NCBI GenBank assembly: GCA_964571595.1
Contig: CAZNCJ010000001.1
Span: forward strand, 1 to 64,000
From: CALCKU01 sp964571595
GTDB lineage: Bacteria > Pseudomonadota > Alphaproteobacteria > Caulobacterales > Maricaulaceae
Length of the DNA stretch: 64,000 nucleotides
Direction: 5' to 3'
Positions within the stretch are counted from its first letter, which is position 1, and every line of letters begins with the position of its first letter. The notes under the pieces were generated by a model. It had not been told where the DNA came from. It was given only the letters and a program-made list of their open reading frames with translations, and made no database searches. This document shows, one piece after another, positions 25,012 to 34,341 of this stretch. The position numbers and the translations under genes were made by a program.

Positions 25012-26187
25012 ATGGGGTCGGTCTTTATTCTCGCAGTTGAAAACTCCGCAGATCATTTAGGCGCGGGTCTTATAAAAGGGCTTAGAGAATTAGACCCTGA
25101 AATCGAGATTACGGGTATTGGCGGGGCGGCCATGGCTGGTCTCGGGGTGTCAGGCTCAATAGATTTATCGCAGCTGGCCGTATTGGGCTTTGTCGAGGCG
25201 CTCAGCGTTTACGCAATAGTGCTAGAGCGTGTCAAACAGGTTCGGGACTTCATAATGAGTTCACAGCCCGATAGTGTAGTCTTGATCGATAGTTGGGGTT
25301 TTATGATCAGGGTGGCGAAGGCTTTAAAAAAGGCCGGATATAAAGGCAAAATTATCAAATATGTTGCCCCGCAAGTCTGGGCTATGCGGGAAGGGCGTGC
25401 GAAGATTCTTGCACATCATGTCGATTGTTTGCTGAGCCTACACAGTTTTGATGCGCCTTATTTTGAGAAATACGGACTACCGACACATTATGTTGGTAAT
25501 CCTGTTTTCGAGGATGATTATGCGCAAGGAGACGCGGCGCGCTTGCGAAAAGAGTTTAATATAAAACCGGATACGAAAATTATTGCAGTGCTTTTCGGGA
25601 GCCGGCTGTCTGAAATTCAAACCCTCTCAAAGCCATTTGCAGATGCTGTTGAGCGTATAAAACCTTCCTATCCTGATATGTGTTTTATCAGTCCTTTGTC
25701 AGAGACTATATCTACGGATGTTAAGGCTGCAGCGGGGAAAGACCCGCGCTTACAAGATATTATTTTCTTACCAGAGAACCGGAAATGGGATGTCTTTGCG
25801 GCTGCGCATACAGCCCTGTCATGTTCGGGGACTGTTACCAGCCAACTTGCTTATATGGGGGTGCCGAGCGTTGTGGGTTACCGGCTTAATCCGCTGACTT
25901 ATATTATTGCCAAACGCCTGTATAAGCCTAACCATATCTCTATCGTCAATATTGCAGCGAATAGAGCGATTATGCCCGAATTTATGCAATCAGACTGTAA
26001 TGGTGAAAACCTGTCCGGGGCTATATTGAAATACCTCAATGATAGCGGCGAGCATGAAAAAGCCCGCAAGGCTTTGCGGGCTCAGACAGAATTGATGAAA
26101 GGTCAGGGCGGGCCGAGTTATAAACGCGCCGCCAAGGCCGTTCTATCTTTTATTAATGGGCACGAAATCCCGAAGGGTGCTGCCTGA
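25012..26187 (+). CDS. lpxB: Lipid A disaccharide synthase
   Basis: 391 residues. Joins lipid X and UDP-diacylglucosamine (GT19 family). It opens with the VFILAVENSADHLGA segment (E. coli form: AGEASGD), then GIGGAAMAGLG, YVAPQVWAMREGR, YVGNPVFED and the donor-site LLFGSR-like VLFGSRLSEIQ; SGTVTSQLAYMGVPSVVGYR is near the end. I start at the ATG at 25012, 7 bp after lpxI; an in-frame start 19 codons upstream would overlap lpxI. The last 45 bp overlap the end of gltA on the other strand. Confidence 0.95.
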   Translation: MGSVFILAVENSADHLGAGLIKGLRELDPEIEITGIGGAAMAGLGVSGSIDLSQLAVLGFVEALSVYAIVLERVKQVRDFIMSSQPDSVVLIDSWGFMIRVAKALKKAGYKGKIIKYVAPQVWAMREGRAKILAHHVDCLLSLHSFDAPYFEKYGLPTHYVGNPVFEDDYAQGDAARLRKEFNIKPDTKIIAVLFGSRLSEIQTLSKPFADAVERIKPSYPDMCFISPLSETISTDVKAAAGKDPRLQDIIFLPENRKWDVFAAAHTALSCSGTVTSQLAYMGVPSVVGYRLNPLTYIIAKRLYKPNHISIVNIAANRAIMPEFMQSDCNGENLSGAILKYLNDSGEHEKARKALRAQTELMKGQGGPSYKRAAKAVLSFINGHEIPKGAA

Positions 26188-27447
26188 ATATAGCTGGCGC
26201 GGACGCCCAATTCTCTGGCTTGGGTCTTCCAACATTTCGTTCCACTGAGAAATCCAACCCACAGTACGGGCCAAGGCAAATAGAACAGTGAACATAGAGG
26301 TTGGGAAACCAAGCGCGCTTAAGACAATACCGGAATAAAAATCAACATTTGGATAAAGCTTTTTGGAGATAAAATACTCATCCTCGAGCGCGATTTTTTC
26401 CAGCTCTTTAGCGACATCTAATATAGGGTTTTTCAGATCAAGTTCTTCAAGAACCTCATGCGCCACCTTTTGCATAACACGTGAGCGTGGATCGAAGTTT
26501 TTATAAACACGGTGACCAAAGCCCATAAGACGGAACGGATCTGATTTATCTTTAGCTCGGGCAATATATTCCGGAATACGGTCTACAGTACCGATTTCGC
26601 GCAGCATATTCAGGCAAGCCTCATTCGCCCCGCCGTGGCTTGGCCCCCATAAACAGGCCACTCCCGCCGCGATACAGGCATATGGGTTTGCGCCAGATGA
26701 CCCCGCCAGCCTGACTGTTGAGGTTGAGGCATTTTGTTCGTGATCGGCATGTAGAATAAATATTTTATTCATTGCGCGCTCAATAGTCGGGCTAATTTTA
26801 TATTTTTCCGCAGGCACGCTAAAGCACATATTCAAAAAGTTACCGGCATAGGACAGGTCATTATTTGGATAGACGTGTGGTTGGCCAATAGAATATTTAT
26901 AAACGCGTGCAGCCAAGGTTGGCATTTTGGCGATCAAGCGACTAATCGCAATGTTTCTGGCTTCATCTTCGGTCGTGTGTGCGTCGTCATGGTAGAACCC
27001 TGAGAGTGCGCCAACCGTGCCACACAGCATCGCCATAGGATGTGAATCGCGACGATAGCCATGAAAAAAGCTCTCGATCTGGTCATGCAACATTGTATGA
27101 TTTGTGATCGTTTGCGTGAATTCCTTGTTTTGAGCTTTATTTGGCAATTCGCCATTGATCATCAGATAGGCAACTTCAAGAAAACTAGCGTTCTCAGCTA
27201 ATTGTTCGATTGGGTATCCGCGGTGAAGTAATTGCCCCTTAGCCCCGTCAATATATGTAATCTGAGACTCGGTTGAGCAGGTCGAGGTGTAGCCCGGATC
27301 AAATGTGAAATGTCCCGATTGTTTATACAGGCTACGGACATCAATCCCTGGCGCGCCTACGGAACCTTCATATATTGGTAATTCATAGCTTTCAGAGCCA
27401 ATCGTTATTTTTGCCATTCCTGTGTTTGTAATTTTATTTTTCATCAT
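26143..27447 (-). CDS. gltA: Citrate synthase (type II)
   Basis: 434 residues. Condenses acetyl-CoA and oxaloacetate. Active-site residues are visible in ILHADHEQNASTSTVRLAGS, the WGPSHGGANEACLNML segment with its His, GFGHRVYKNFDPRS with its His, and the Asp of YPNVDFYSGIVL. The C-terminus IGRPRQLYSG is the normal family end. AAGGA precedes the first ATG; an internal ATG (MAKITIG) is possible. It follows gltX by 13 bp and overlaps lpxB tail-to-tail by 45 bp. Confidence 0.97.
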   Translation of the reverse strand: MMKNKITNTGMAKITIGSESYELPIYEGSVGAPGIDVRSLYKQSGHFTFDPGYTSTCSTESQITYIDGAKGQLLHRGYPIEQLAENASFLEVAYLMINGELPNKAQNKEFTQTITNHTMLHDQIESFFHGYRRDSHPMAMLCGTVGALSGFYHDDAHTTEDEARNIAISRLIAKMPTLAARVYKYSIGQPHVYPNNDLSYAGNFLNMCFSVPAEKYKISPTIERAMNKIFILHADHEQNASTSTVRLAGSSGANPYACIAAGVACLWGPSHGGANEACLNMLREIGTVDRIPEYIARAKDKSDPFRLMGFGHRVYKNFDPRSRVMQKVAHEVLEELDLKNPILDVAKELEKIALEDEYFISKKLYPNVDFYSGIVLSALGFPTSMFTVLFALARTVGWISQWNEMLEDPSQRIGRPRQLYSGSTLRDFVPINKR

Positions 27448-27460
27448 AGTCCTTATTAAC

Positions 27461-28873
27461 TTATATATCCCTTTTGACGGTGAGGATATCCTTTAGCCGT
27501 GCCAGAGTTTCGTCTTTTCCAAGCAATGTCAGAACCCAAGACAAATCTGGGGAAGGTGCGCCACCGGTCAGGGCTGCTCTCACAGGCTGACCAATTTTAC
27601 CAAAGCCGATTTCTTTCTCGGCTACGTAACGACTAAGGATGGCTTGTATATCATTTGCCGTCCATTGGGCATCTTCTAAACCTTCAAGGCGAAAAATCAA
27701 TGCGGAGATGTGCTCGATTGCATCATTTTTTAGTGATTTTTTGGCTTTTCCTGTAATTGTAATAGGTCTCTTAAGCATAAGATATCGGGATTGCTCGGCC
27801 AACTCTGTTAAATTCTTTGATCGGGGTTTAAGTGTTGGCAATGCCGCTATAATTTTCTTTTGCATTTCAGGGCTCAATACCCCCTCATTTGCGGCGTTTA
27901 AGAAAGGCATGGCGGCTTCTAATAAGGCGGCATCATCTGCCACCAAAATATGCTGGCTGTTAATGAAGTCCATTTTATCAAAATCAAGCCGGGCAGGAGA
28001 GGCGTTTAAACCTTTTAGATTAAAGGCGTCCACGGCTTCGCTTCCATAGAATATTTCCTTATCTCCGTCTGCCCATCCCAGCTTTAAGAGGTAATTGCGT
28101 AAACCTTCAGGCAGATATCCCATATCTCGGTATGCTTCTATACCTAAAGCCCCGTGACGCTTTGAGAACTTCTTCCCGTCAGGCCCGTGAATAAGGGGAA
28201 TATGGGTAAAACTGGGTATGTCCCATCCCATAGCTTTATAGATGAGGCTTTGCCGACCCGCATTTATCAGATGGTCATCGCCGCGAATAACATGCGTAAT
28301 CTCCATATCATGGTCGTCAACAACCACGGCCAGCATATAGGTGGGTGTGCCGTCCGCCCTTAAGAGGACAAGATCATCAAAGTTTTCGTTTTGCCACGTG
28401 ATCTCGCCTTGGACGTGATCATTTATTGTGGTGCTGCCTTCGGGGACGCGAAACCTGATAGTATATGGCCCGTCTTGAGCGTCTGTTTGGTCGCGGTACG
28501 GGCTTCTAAAAGCGTGACCGTCCTCGCGAGCTTTCTCGCGCAGGGTTTCGAGCTCTTGCGGGGTGCAATAGCATTTAAAAGCCGCGCCCTTTTCGAGCAG
28601 GGTGTGGGCGATATCTATATGATTTTCTGCGTTCTGGCTTTGATAGACGACCTCTCCGTCATGGGCGAGCCCGAGCCAGTTCAAGCCGTCTAATATGGCC
28701 TGTGTGGCTTCTGGGGTTGATCTGGCACGATCTGTATCCTCAATGCGCAATTTAAATTCTCCGCCCATATTGCGTGAATAGAGCCAGTTAAACAGGGCCG
28801 TGCGGGCGCCGCCAATATGTAGAAACCCCGTCGGGGAGGGCGCAAAACGCGTAATTATTTTTTCTGTCGTCAT
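27461..28873 (-). CDS. gltX: Glutamyl-tRNA synthetase
   Basis: 470 residues. Class I synthetase with the HIGH motif inside APSPTGFLHIGGARTALFNW (about 10-29) and a KMSKS variant in GKKFSKRHG (about 240). The catalytic insert includes FRIEDTDRARST-like LRIEDTDRARSTPEA. The C-terminal anticodon-binding helices are complete. The stop is 13 bp before gltA, so the two form a unit, and the gene is divergent from comEC. Confidence 0.96.
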   Translation of the reverse strand: MTTEKIITRFAPSPTGFLHIGGARTALFNWLYSRNMGGEFKLRIEDTDRARSTPEATQAILDGLNWLGLAHDGEVVYQSQNAENHIDIAHTLLEKGAAFKCYCTPQELETLREKAREDGHAFRSPYRDQTDAQDGPYTIRFRVPEGSTTINDHVQGEITWQNENFDDLVLLRADGTPTYMLAVVVDDHDMEITHVIRGDDHLINAGRQSLIYKAMGWDIPSFTHIPLIHGPDGKKFSKRHGALGIEAYRDMGYLPEGLRNYLLKLGWADGDKEIFYGSEAVDAFNLKGLNASPARLDFDKMDFINSQHILVADDAALLEAAMPFLNAANEGVLSPEMQKKIIAALPTLKPRSKNLTELAEQSRYLMLKRPITITGKAKKSLKNDAIEHISALIFRLEGLEDAQWTANDIQAILSRYVAEKEIGFGKIGQPVRAALTGGAPSPDLSWVLTLLGKDETLARLKDILTVKRDI

Positions 28874-28936
28874 TTAAGCAAACTCATTCTACACTAGCAG
28901 GACTAAGCGGGGTAAATAGTTGGGCTTCTATCTCAT

Positions 28937-31255
28937 ATGGAAGATAAAATTCATAGGGCTAAGGATAAAAAAGTGGGATCGGGTTCAAGACTTGAGACCG
29001 CGCAATCTCCCTTTACTCACGACCGCATAGGTCAATCTCGCCAGACAATGAAAAACCGGTTTATCGAGAGTCTGAAAAAGGAGGCCCGTCCGGTTTCCTT
29101 TTTAACTTTTGACTGGGCCGTTATCAGTTTTGCTATCGGTGTAGCGATCTATTTTCTTTTGCCGTTTGAACCAAATACGGCGCACCTTCTAGCACCTATA
29201 GTTTTTATATTCCTGATTTGGGGAGGCGTGAGTTTCCTCAAAAATCGCGGCTTCATCCCTGCCGTTTCTGAACGGGTTCCGCTTATATGCCTGCTCACCA
29301 TATGCTTGCTGCTTGGTGGTTTTAGAGCAGCCCAACACACAAAGTCACAAGCGACCCCGTTTTTGCCCGAGGCACGTTCTGCCTATAACCTCACAGGTTG
29401 GGTGGAGGGTATTGAGACATCGGGGCGCGGGTTTCGGTGGCGCCTGCGGATAAGCGAGATTGAAAACCGTTTTGGCGACGCTGTGTCGCCCTTGCCCAAG
29501 CGTGTGCGGGTGCGGGCCAATATCGGCGACATCAAAATCGGGCAGGGGGTGAAGCTCCGGGCGCTTATGACCGCCCCGCCCGGACCCGTTATGCCTGGCG
29601 GCTATGACCCGGCAAGACGGGCTTATTTTCAAGGCATTGGGGGCTATGGTTTTGCCATTTCAGACCCCGAAATTGTGGCCCTTGGGCCGCTTGATTTCAA
29701 TGAAAGGCTAGCGCGCTCTGTCGCCAAATTTCGCTATAGCTTGGCAGACCGTGTTTTAACCAAAGCCCCAGAAAGAACAGCCGGACTGCAAACCGCGCTT
29801 TTGACGGGCGTGCGCAGCTATATCCCCGAAGCTCAGACCACGGCCTTAAGGGATACGGGCTTAGCCCATGTCTTGGCGATTTCAGGGCTGCATATGGGCC
29901 TTTTATCTGGGGGCGGGTATTTCCTTTTGACATTTATACTCGCCCTGATCTCACCGCTCTCCCGGCGCTATGACGTGCGCAAATTTGCGGCCGTTTTCGG
30001 CATGGCTCTGGCGACAATATATCTGGTTTTATCTGGCGCGGGTGTCTCAACCCAGCGGGCTTATGTCATGGCCATGATCGTCTTCTTGGCCGTGATAATG
30101 GACCGGCGTGTGTTTTCCATGCGTTCTGTGTCTGTCGCAGCGCTGATTACACTGGTCTTGCATCCGGAAAGCCTGATTTCGGCTGGGTTTCAAATGTCAT
30201 TTTCGGCCGCCGCTGCGCTTGTTGCTTTTTATAGGTTTTGGCAAAATTTTAAACTGCCCCCCAATCCGCAGGATTACCAAGCAGGATTTATTCGCAAAAC
30301 GATCTATAAGATAAAACGAAATCTGGGCGCGGTCACGACAACAAGTTTCGTAGCAGGCGGGGCGACAGGCGGGTTCGCCATGCTGCATTTTAACCGTATC
30401 GCCAATTACGGCATGATCGGAAATGTCATTGCCATGCCGGTCTTCTCCGCCCTTGTAATGCCCTCGGCTCTCATGGTGTTTTTGCTGATGCCTTTTGGCT
30501 GGGAGGGGCCAGCGCTGAAGCTTATGGGGCTGAGTCTGGATTTCATAATTTACACGGCAAATTGGGTGGCAGACCTAAAAGGCTCAGTGAGCCATATTAA
30601 ATCGGCCCCCGGCTTTGTTATCGGGCTGTAAGGAATAGGCTTTGCCGGCGTGTGTGTCGGCGCTCTGCGCATGAAAGCGGTAAGTTTGGCGGTCTTGGCG
30701 GAGTGTATGCTGATTTGGGCCTTTGCCCCGCAGCCAGATATTCGCATTTCAGATACGGGTCAGGTCGCCTTTTGGGATAAGCCTAGAGATACGCTTTATG
30801 TCGGGCGGATACGCTCTGATCGTTTCGGGCGCGAACAATTCATGCAACGCGCAGGCAAGGCCGATGCCGAGACGCGGACATATGTAGATAAATTGGCTTT
30901 ATGCGATAGCCTGGCGTGCCGGTTTGATCTGAAAGGTAAGACAATAAGCGTCGTCTCCCAGCCGGATGTTTTGGAAGAGGAATGCGCCAATTCAGATCTG
31001 GTGGTTTTGACGACACGCCGCGCAGGGCCGCGTCTGCGTCGAATTTGCGAGGCGACTTTACGAGACGAACGGGATTTCTTTGAGACGGGTGCTGCGGATA
31101 TTTATATCTCGCCTGAACGTAAGGATGGGCGTAAGGATGGGCGCAAAGACGGTCTGGATATGCGGATTGCGGTTTCCAATACCAAATCAAGACGCGCCAG
31201 ACCTTGGTCAAGAGGCTGGGCTGTCCATGCGCGTAAAACCGGGCAGGATAGATAG
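28937..31255 (+). pseudogene. comEC: comEC/Rec2-family DNA-uptake channel, interrupted by an in-frame TAA
   Basis: The competence domain (residues about 250-560) has the typical ALLTGVRSYIP, LAHVLAISGLHMGLLSG and GAGVSTQRAYVMAM segments and many membrane helices; an OB-like DUF4131 domain precedes it. A TAA at 30629-30631 (codon 565) ends this part. The same frame continues without a break to 31255, first with GIGFAGVCVGALRMKAVSLA, a further helix, then PQPDIRISDTGQVAFW, which resembles the C-terminal tail of alphaproteobacterial ComEC. The whole frame is 773 codons. A single base change or sequencing error would explain the stop; the truncated protein would lose its last helix and tail. Divergent from gltX, convergent with lexA. 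Confidence 0.72.
31124..31159 (+). repeat. Three tandem 12-bp units coding RKDG
   Basis: Three successive 12-base units (CGTAAGGATGGG twice, then CGCAAAGACGGT) in the tail of comEC encode RKDG three times. Two are identical at DNA level and the third is diverged, which suggests a slippage duplication in a region under little constraint. Base limits are approximate. Confidence 0.6.
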
Positions 31256-31295
31256 GGATAGAACCGCGGTGTTTTTCCCGGGATTGTCTATAGAG

Positions 31296-31970
31296 CTAGT
31301 TATATTTGCGGATAAGGCCGACTAAAATGCCTTGAACCTCAACACGGTCAGGGCCAAATGTACGTGTTGGAAAATCAGGATTTTCTGCAATAAGTTCAAC
31401 ACCTTGCGCGGATTTGTAAAGGCGCTTTAACGTGGCCTCTTCTTGGTCCACAAGGGCGACAACGATCTGGTTATTGCGGGCCGTATTGGCTTTTTTAATG
31501 ATGACAACATCGCCGTCTAAAATTCCGGCACCTGTCATAGATTCGCCTTCAATTTCGAGGGCGTAATGATCGGGTGACATCATATTGGGCGGCACTGATA
31601 TTGTGTTGTAACTGTCTTCGAGGGCGAGGATAGGATTACCCGCTGCGATTTTCCCGACAAAGGGGATTTCATATTCATCATTTGCCGCATGAGGGGCAGC
31701 GTGTTGGGCTGTGTCCAGATTTTGCGGGTTTGAATTGGCGACATGTGGCGCGGCTTGTGTGGGCAGTTTTAAAACTTCGAGCGCGCGCGCCTTATTGGGC
31801 AGGCGGCGAATAAAGCCACGTTCCTCAAGGGCGGTAATCAGACGGTGAATACCCGACTTGCTCGCAAGACCTAATGCGTCCTTCATCTCATCATAAGAGG
31901 GCGGCACGCCCGTGGCTTTAATTTTACCATCAATGAGCAAAAGAAGGTCTTTTTGTTTTTGCGTTAACAT
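31296..31970 (-). CDS. lexA: LexA repressor
   Basis: 224 residues. Represses the SOS regulon and cleaves itself when RecA filaments form. The N-terminal winged helix (1-70) has PPSYDEMKDALGLASKSGIH. The cleavage bond is Ala110-Gly111 in GKIAAGNP; the catalytic dyad is Ser144 (EGESMTGAGI) and Lys182 (EATLKRL). The linker is longer than in E. coli (about 70-100, Ala/Asn/His-rich). It carries a LexA box in its promoter (32020-32034), so it controls itself. Last gene of the trp-side run, convergent with the comEC tail. Confidence 0.97.
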   Translation of the reverse strand: MLTQKQKDLLLLIDGKIKATGVPPSYDEMKDALGLASKSGIHRLITALEERGFIRRLPNKARALEVLKLPTQAAPHVANSNPQNLDTAQHAAPHAANDEYEIPFVGKIAAGNPILALEDSYNTISVPPNMMSPDHYALEIEGESMTGAGILDGDVVIIKKANTARNNQIVVALVDQEEATLKRLYKSAQGVELIAENPDFPTRTFGPDRVEVQGILVGLIRKYN

Positions 31971-32019
31971 GGGTACGGCTCTCCAGAATCAATTGAACAA
32001 AATAGCAACATGCATCTTT

Positions 32020-32034
32020 GTTCTATAGATGTTC
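32020..32034 (-). promoter_or_regulatory. LexA operator of lexA (GTTC-N7-GTTC)
   Basis: GTTC TATAGAT GTTC on the + strand, 49 bp upstream of the lexA ATG, is an exact match to the alphaproteobacterial LexA box. On the lexA strand a TTGACA (-35-like) lies at 32042-32047, so the box covers the spacer/-10 area. This supports LexA autorepression. Confidence 0.88.
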
Positions 32035-32049
32035 TGCATTCTGTCAATA

Positions 32050-32598
32050 TTATTTTTCTGGAAAAACAATTGGTAGATGATTTGAAATCATTCTGGCATG
32101 GGTCACGCCTTTATATTTTTTCTCATGGGGTATGTATATCGTCATACATATTTGAGAGCCTTTTTGGTAGCGGGACGTATATTCAGCCGTACTGCGTGCA
32201 ATATGGGCCTCATAAAGATGGTGATTGCTATCTGTTTGAGTAATGTATTTTGTTTCATATCTACCGTAATATATGCGCTGGTAATTTCGCGTCGATGATA
32301 ACCCTATATCTGTTTCTCGGTCTGGGGAGTTGCAGCGAAGATATTCGACACCCCAGAAGCTATTATTACTGGAATGGCTATCCTCTATCTTTTTCGTGCT
32401 AAGAAAGCGGATAACATAGCCCGGAACATCAAATGTTTCAGAGTGATCACCTGACCCTATAATCGTTGAAAGAGCCATGCCGGGCTTAACAGAGCTGAGT
32501 GAGATGTCAGTAATTTCAGGCGGCAGTGGCGGCGGAGTTGTCGCACACGCTATCAAGAGGGTGATAGTAAAAGAGAATAGATATTTTACGCGCTTAAT
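32050..32598 (-). CDS. Putative lipoprotein with a non-canonical (ATT or ATC) start
   Basis: I do not recognise the family. The conventional frame starts at a TTG (32556) and would give only MIACATTPP, leaving no signal peptide. Reading upstream without a stop gives IKRVKYLFSFTITLLIAC, an ideal lipoprotein signal with a lipobox LIAC. The only start-like codons there are ATT (32598-32596) or ATC (32601-32599), placed 10 or 7 bases after a strong AAGGGG, and they overlap the trpC stop. From ATT the protein has 182 residues. The mature part is Ser/Tyr/His-rich, with one later Cys pair (YLRCNSPDRE, QICMTIY). It lies between trpC and lexA, where other alphaproteobacteria carry moaC and moeA. Confidence 0.6.
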   Translation of the reverse strand: MKRVKYLFSFTITLLIACATTPPPLPPEITDISLSSVKPGMALSTIIGSGDHSETFDVPGYVIRFLSTKKIEDSHSSNNSFWGVEYLRCNSPDRETDIGLSSTRNYQRIYYGRYETKYITQTDSNHHLYEAHIARSTAEYTSRYQKGSQICMTIYIPHEKKYKGVTHARMISNHLPIVFPEK

Positions 32599-33392
32599 GA
32601 TCGAACAGCCCCTTCAACATCATCTTGGCGCATAAGGCTTTCCCCGATCAAAAAGCTCTGCGCGCCTTGGGCGGTGAGGGTTTCGATATGGCCTCTGGTG
32701 AAGATACCGCTCTCGGCTATGAGCGTAACATCAGGCGGTGCGCTCGGGGCGAGGTTTGCAAATGTGTCCAGCGAAGTTTCGAATGTGCGCAAATCGCGAT
32801 TATTAATCCCGATCAACGTCCCGCCCAGTTTGAGGCCGCGTTCTAATTCCGTCTTTGTATGGGTCTCGATCAGGGCGTCCATACCAAGCGCGCGGGCTTC
32901 TTCATAGAGCGCCTTGGCGGTGCGGTCGGTGAGCATGGCCATGATGATCAGCACGCAATCCGCGCCCATGGCCGCGCTTTCGGCGATCTGTATCGGGTCG
33001 AGCATAAAGTCCTTGCGCAGCAAAGGCAGGGTGGTGGACGCACGTACGCTTTTGAAAATCTCTGTACTGCCCTGAAAGCCCGGCCCGTCTGTGAGCACAG
33101 AGAGGCAGGCCGCCCCGCCAGCTTGATAGGCTTTGGCAATTTGGGGCGGGTTGAAGTCTTCGCGTATCACGCCTTTTGACGGGCTGGCTTTTTTGATCTC
33201 GCAGATCAAAGCCGGGCGCGTTTGCGAGGTCTGGGTGAGGGCGTTTTGAAAGCCGCGCGGGGCGGATAGGCTTCCGGCTTGGCGGCGCAAGGCGGCGATT
33301 GATGTTTTGGCCTTAAGCGCCTCAACCTCGCGGGCCTTATAAGCCGCGATCTTTTTGAGAACATCAGGGACATCCATGAGCGTATTAGTCAT
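32586..33392 (-). CDS. trpC: Indole-3-glycerol phosphate synthase
   Basis: 268 residues. Fourth step of tryptophan synthesis. A TIM barrel with CEIKKASPSKGVIREDF (catalytic Lys), FLLRKDFMLDPIQI-like PLLRKDFMLDPIQI, GINNRDLRTFE and ESGIFTRGHIE, all normal. It overlaps trpD by 8 bp and, if the next gene starts at ATT, overlaps that gene as well. Confidence 0.96.
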   Translation of the reverse strand: MTNTLMDVPDVLKKIAAYKAREVEALKAKTSIAALRRQAGSLSAPRGFQNALTQTSQTRPALICEIKKASPSKGVIREDFNPPQIAKAYQAGGAACLSVLTDGPGFQGSTEIFKSVRASTTLPLLRKDFMLDPIQIAESAAMGADCVLIIMAMLTDRTAKALYEEARALGMDALIETHTKTELERGLKLGGTLIGINNRDLRTFETSLDTFANLAPSAPPDVTLIAESGIFTRGHIETLTAQGAQSFLIGESLMRQDDVEGAVRSLSA

Positions 33393-34341
33393 TAGACACC
33401 TCTATGAGCTTATCAAGCGCAGTGCGGGCCTTGCCCTCATCTATTGAGGCCAGCGCCATGTCTATGCCTTGAGGTATGGTGTCTGCCAGCCCGCCAATCA
33501 TAAGGGCGGCGCCAGCATTCAGGCTGACAATATGGCGGTAATCGCTGTGCTCTCCTGCGAGAAGCTCTGATAAGGCCAAGGCATTATGGGCGGGGTGACC
33601 ACCGCGCAGGCTCTCTATTGTGGTCAAGGGTATGCCGTAGCTTTGGGGGGAGAGCGTAAACTCCGTGACCTTTGTGCCAATTACTTCGCTGACATGTGTC
33701 GGGCCAGTCGTCGTAAGCTCGTCCAGACCGTCAGAGCCGTGCACGACCCAGACATGTGCCATGCCCAGACCCGCAAAAGCATCGGCCATGAGGCGGCGCC
33801 ATTTATCATCACTGACGCCGACCAACATACGGGTGGTTTTCGCTGGATTGCTCATCGGGCCAAGCAGGTTAAACAGTGTGCGTTTGCCAATGGCTTTGCG
33901 GGCAGGGCCGACATGGCGCATGGCAGGGTGATGATTGGGCGCAAAGAGAAAGCCAATACCGGCTTTGTCCACACATTCTGCGGCTTTTTCGGGCGAGATG
34001 GCGAGATTCACGCCGAGCTCTGATAAGGTGTCTGCCGTACCCGTAAGGCTACTGGCGGCGCGGTTGCCATGTTTGGCCACGCGAAGACCCGCCCCCGCAC
34101 AGACAAGGGCGCTCGCCGTTGAAATAGAAAGCGTATGCAAGCCCGTGCCACCAGTGCCGACAATATCGACGGCATTATCAATCGGCGCGGCTGTCATGTT
34201 TTCGCGCATGATTTCTACCCCGATACGCACATGATCAGCGTTCAGGCCTTTATCGTTGAGGTCAACGAGGAATGTCTGGATAGCCTCGTCAGAGCGCTCT
34301 CCGCGTAAGATCGCGCGTAAGGTTGCGGCGAAATCCGTCAT
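33385..34341 (-). CDS. trpD: Anthranilate phosphoribosyltransferase
   Basis: 318 residues, slightly shorter than the usual 330-345. Joins anthranilate to PRPP. VGTGGTGLHTLSISTASALV holds the PRPP-binding GTGG and KHGNRAASS the anthranilate-site residues; FNLLGPMSNPA is conserved. It overlaps trpG by 4 bp and trpC by 8 bp, so the group is translated in a coupled way. Confidence 0.95.
   Translation of the reverse strand: MTDFAATLRAILRGERSDEAIQTFLVDLNDKGLNADHVRIGVEIMRENMTAAPIDNAVDIVGTGGTGLHTLSISTASALVCAGAGLRVAKHGNRAASSLTGTADTLSELGVNLAISPEKAAECVDKAGIGFLFAPNHHPAMRHVGPARKAIGKRTLFNLLGPMSNPAKTTRMLVGVSDDKWRRLMADAFAGLGMAHVWVVHGSDGLDELTTTGPTHVSEVIGTKVTEFTLSPQSYGIPLTTIESLRGGHPAHNALALSELLAGEHSDYRHIVSLNAGAALMIGGLADTIPQGIDMALASIDEGKARTALDKLIEVSND

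Noticed and set aside
31995..32009. Third LexA-like site (GAACAAAATAGCAAC)
   Set aside because: The second half is CAAC instead of GAAC with the right spacing, so it does not match the direct repeat.
32010..32298. Two plus-strand ORFs over the lexA promoter and the lipoprotein gene
   Set aside because: Antisense to a convincing lipoprotein frame; no upstream ribosome site.
33586..34023. 145-codon plus-strand ORF inside trpD
   Set aside because: Antisense to conserved trpD motifs, no ribosome site, composition explained by the coding strand.
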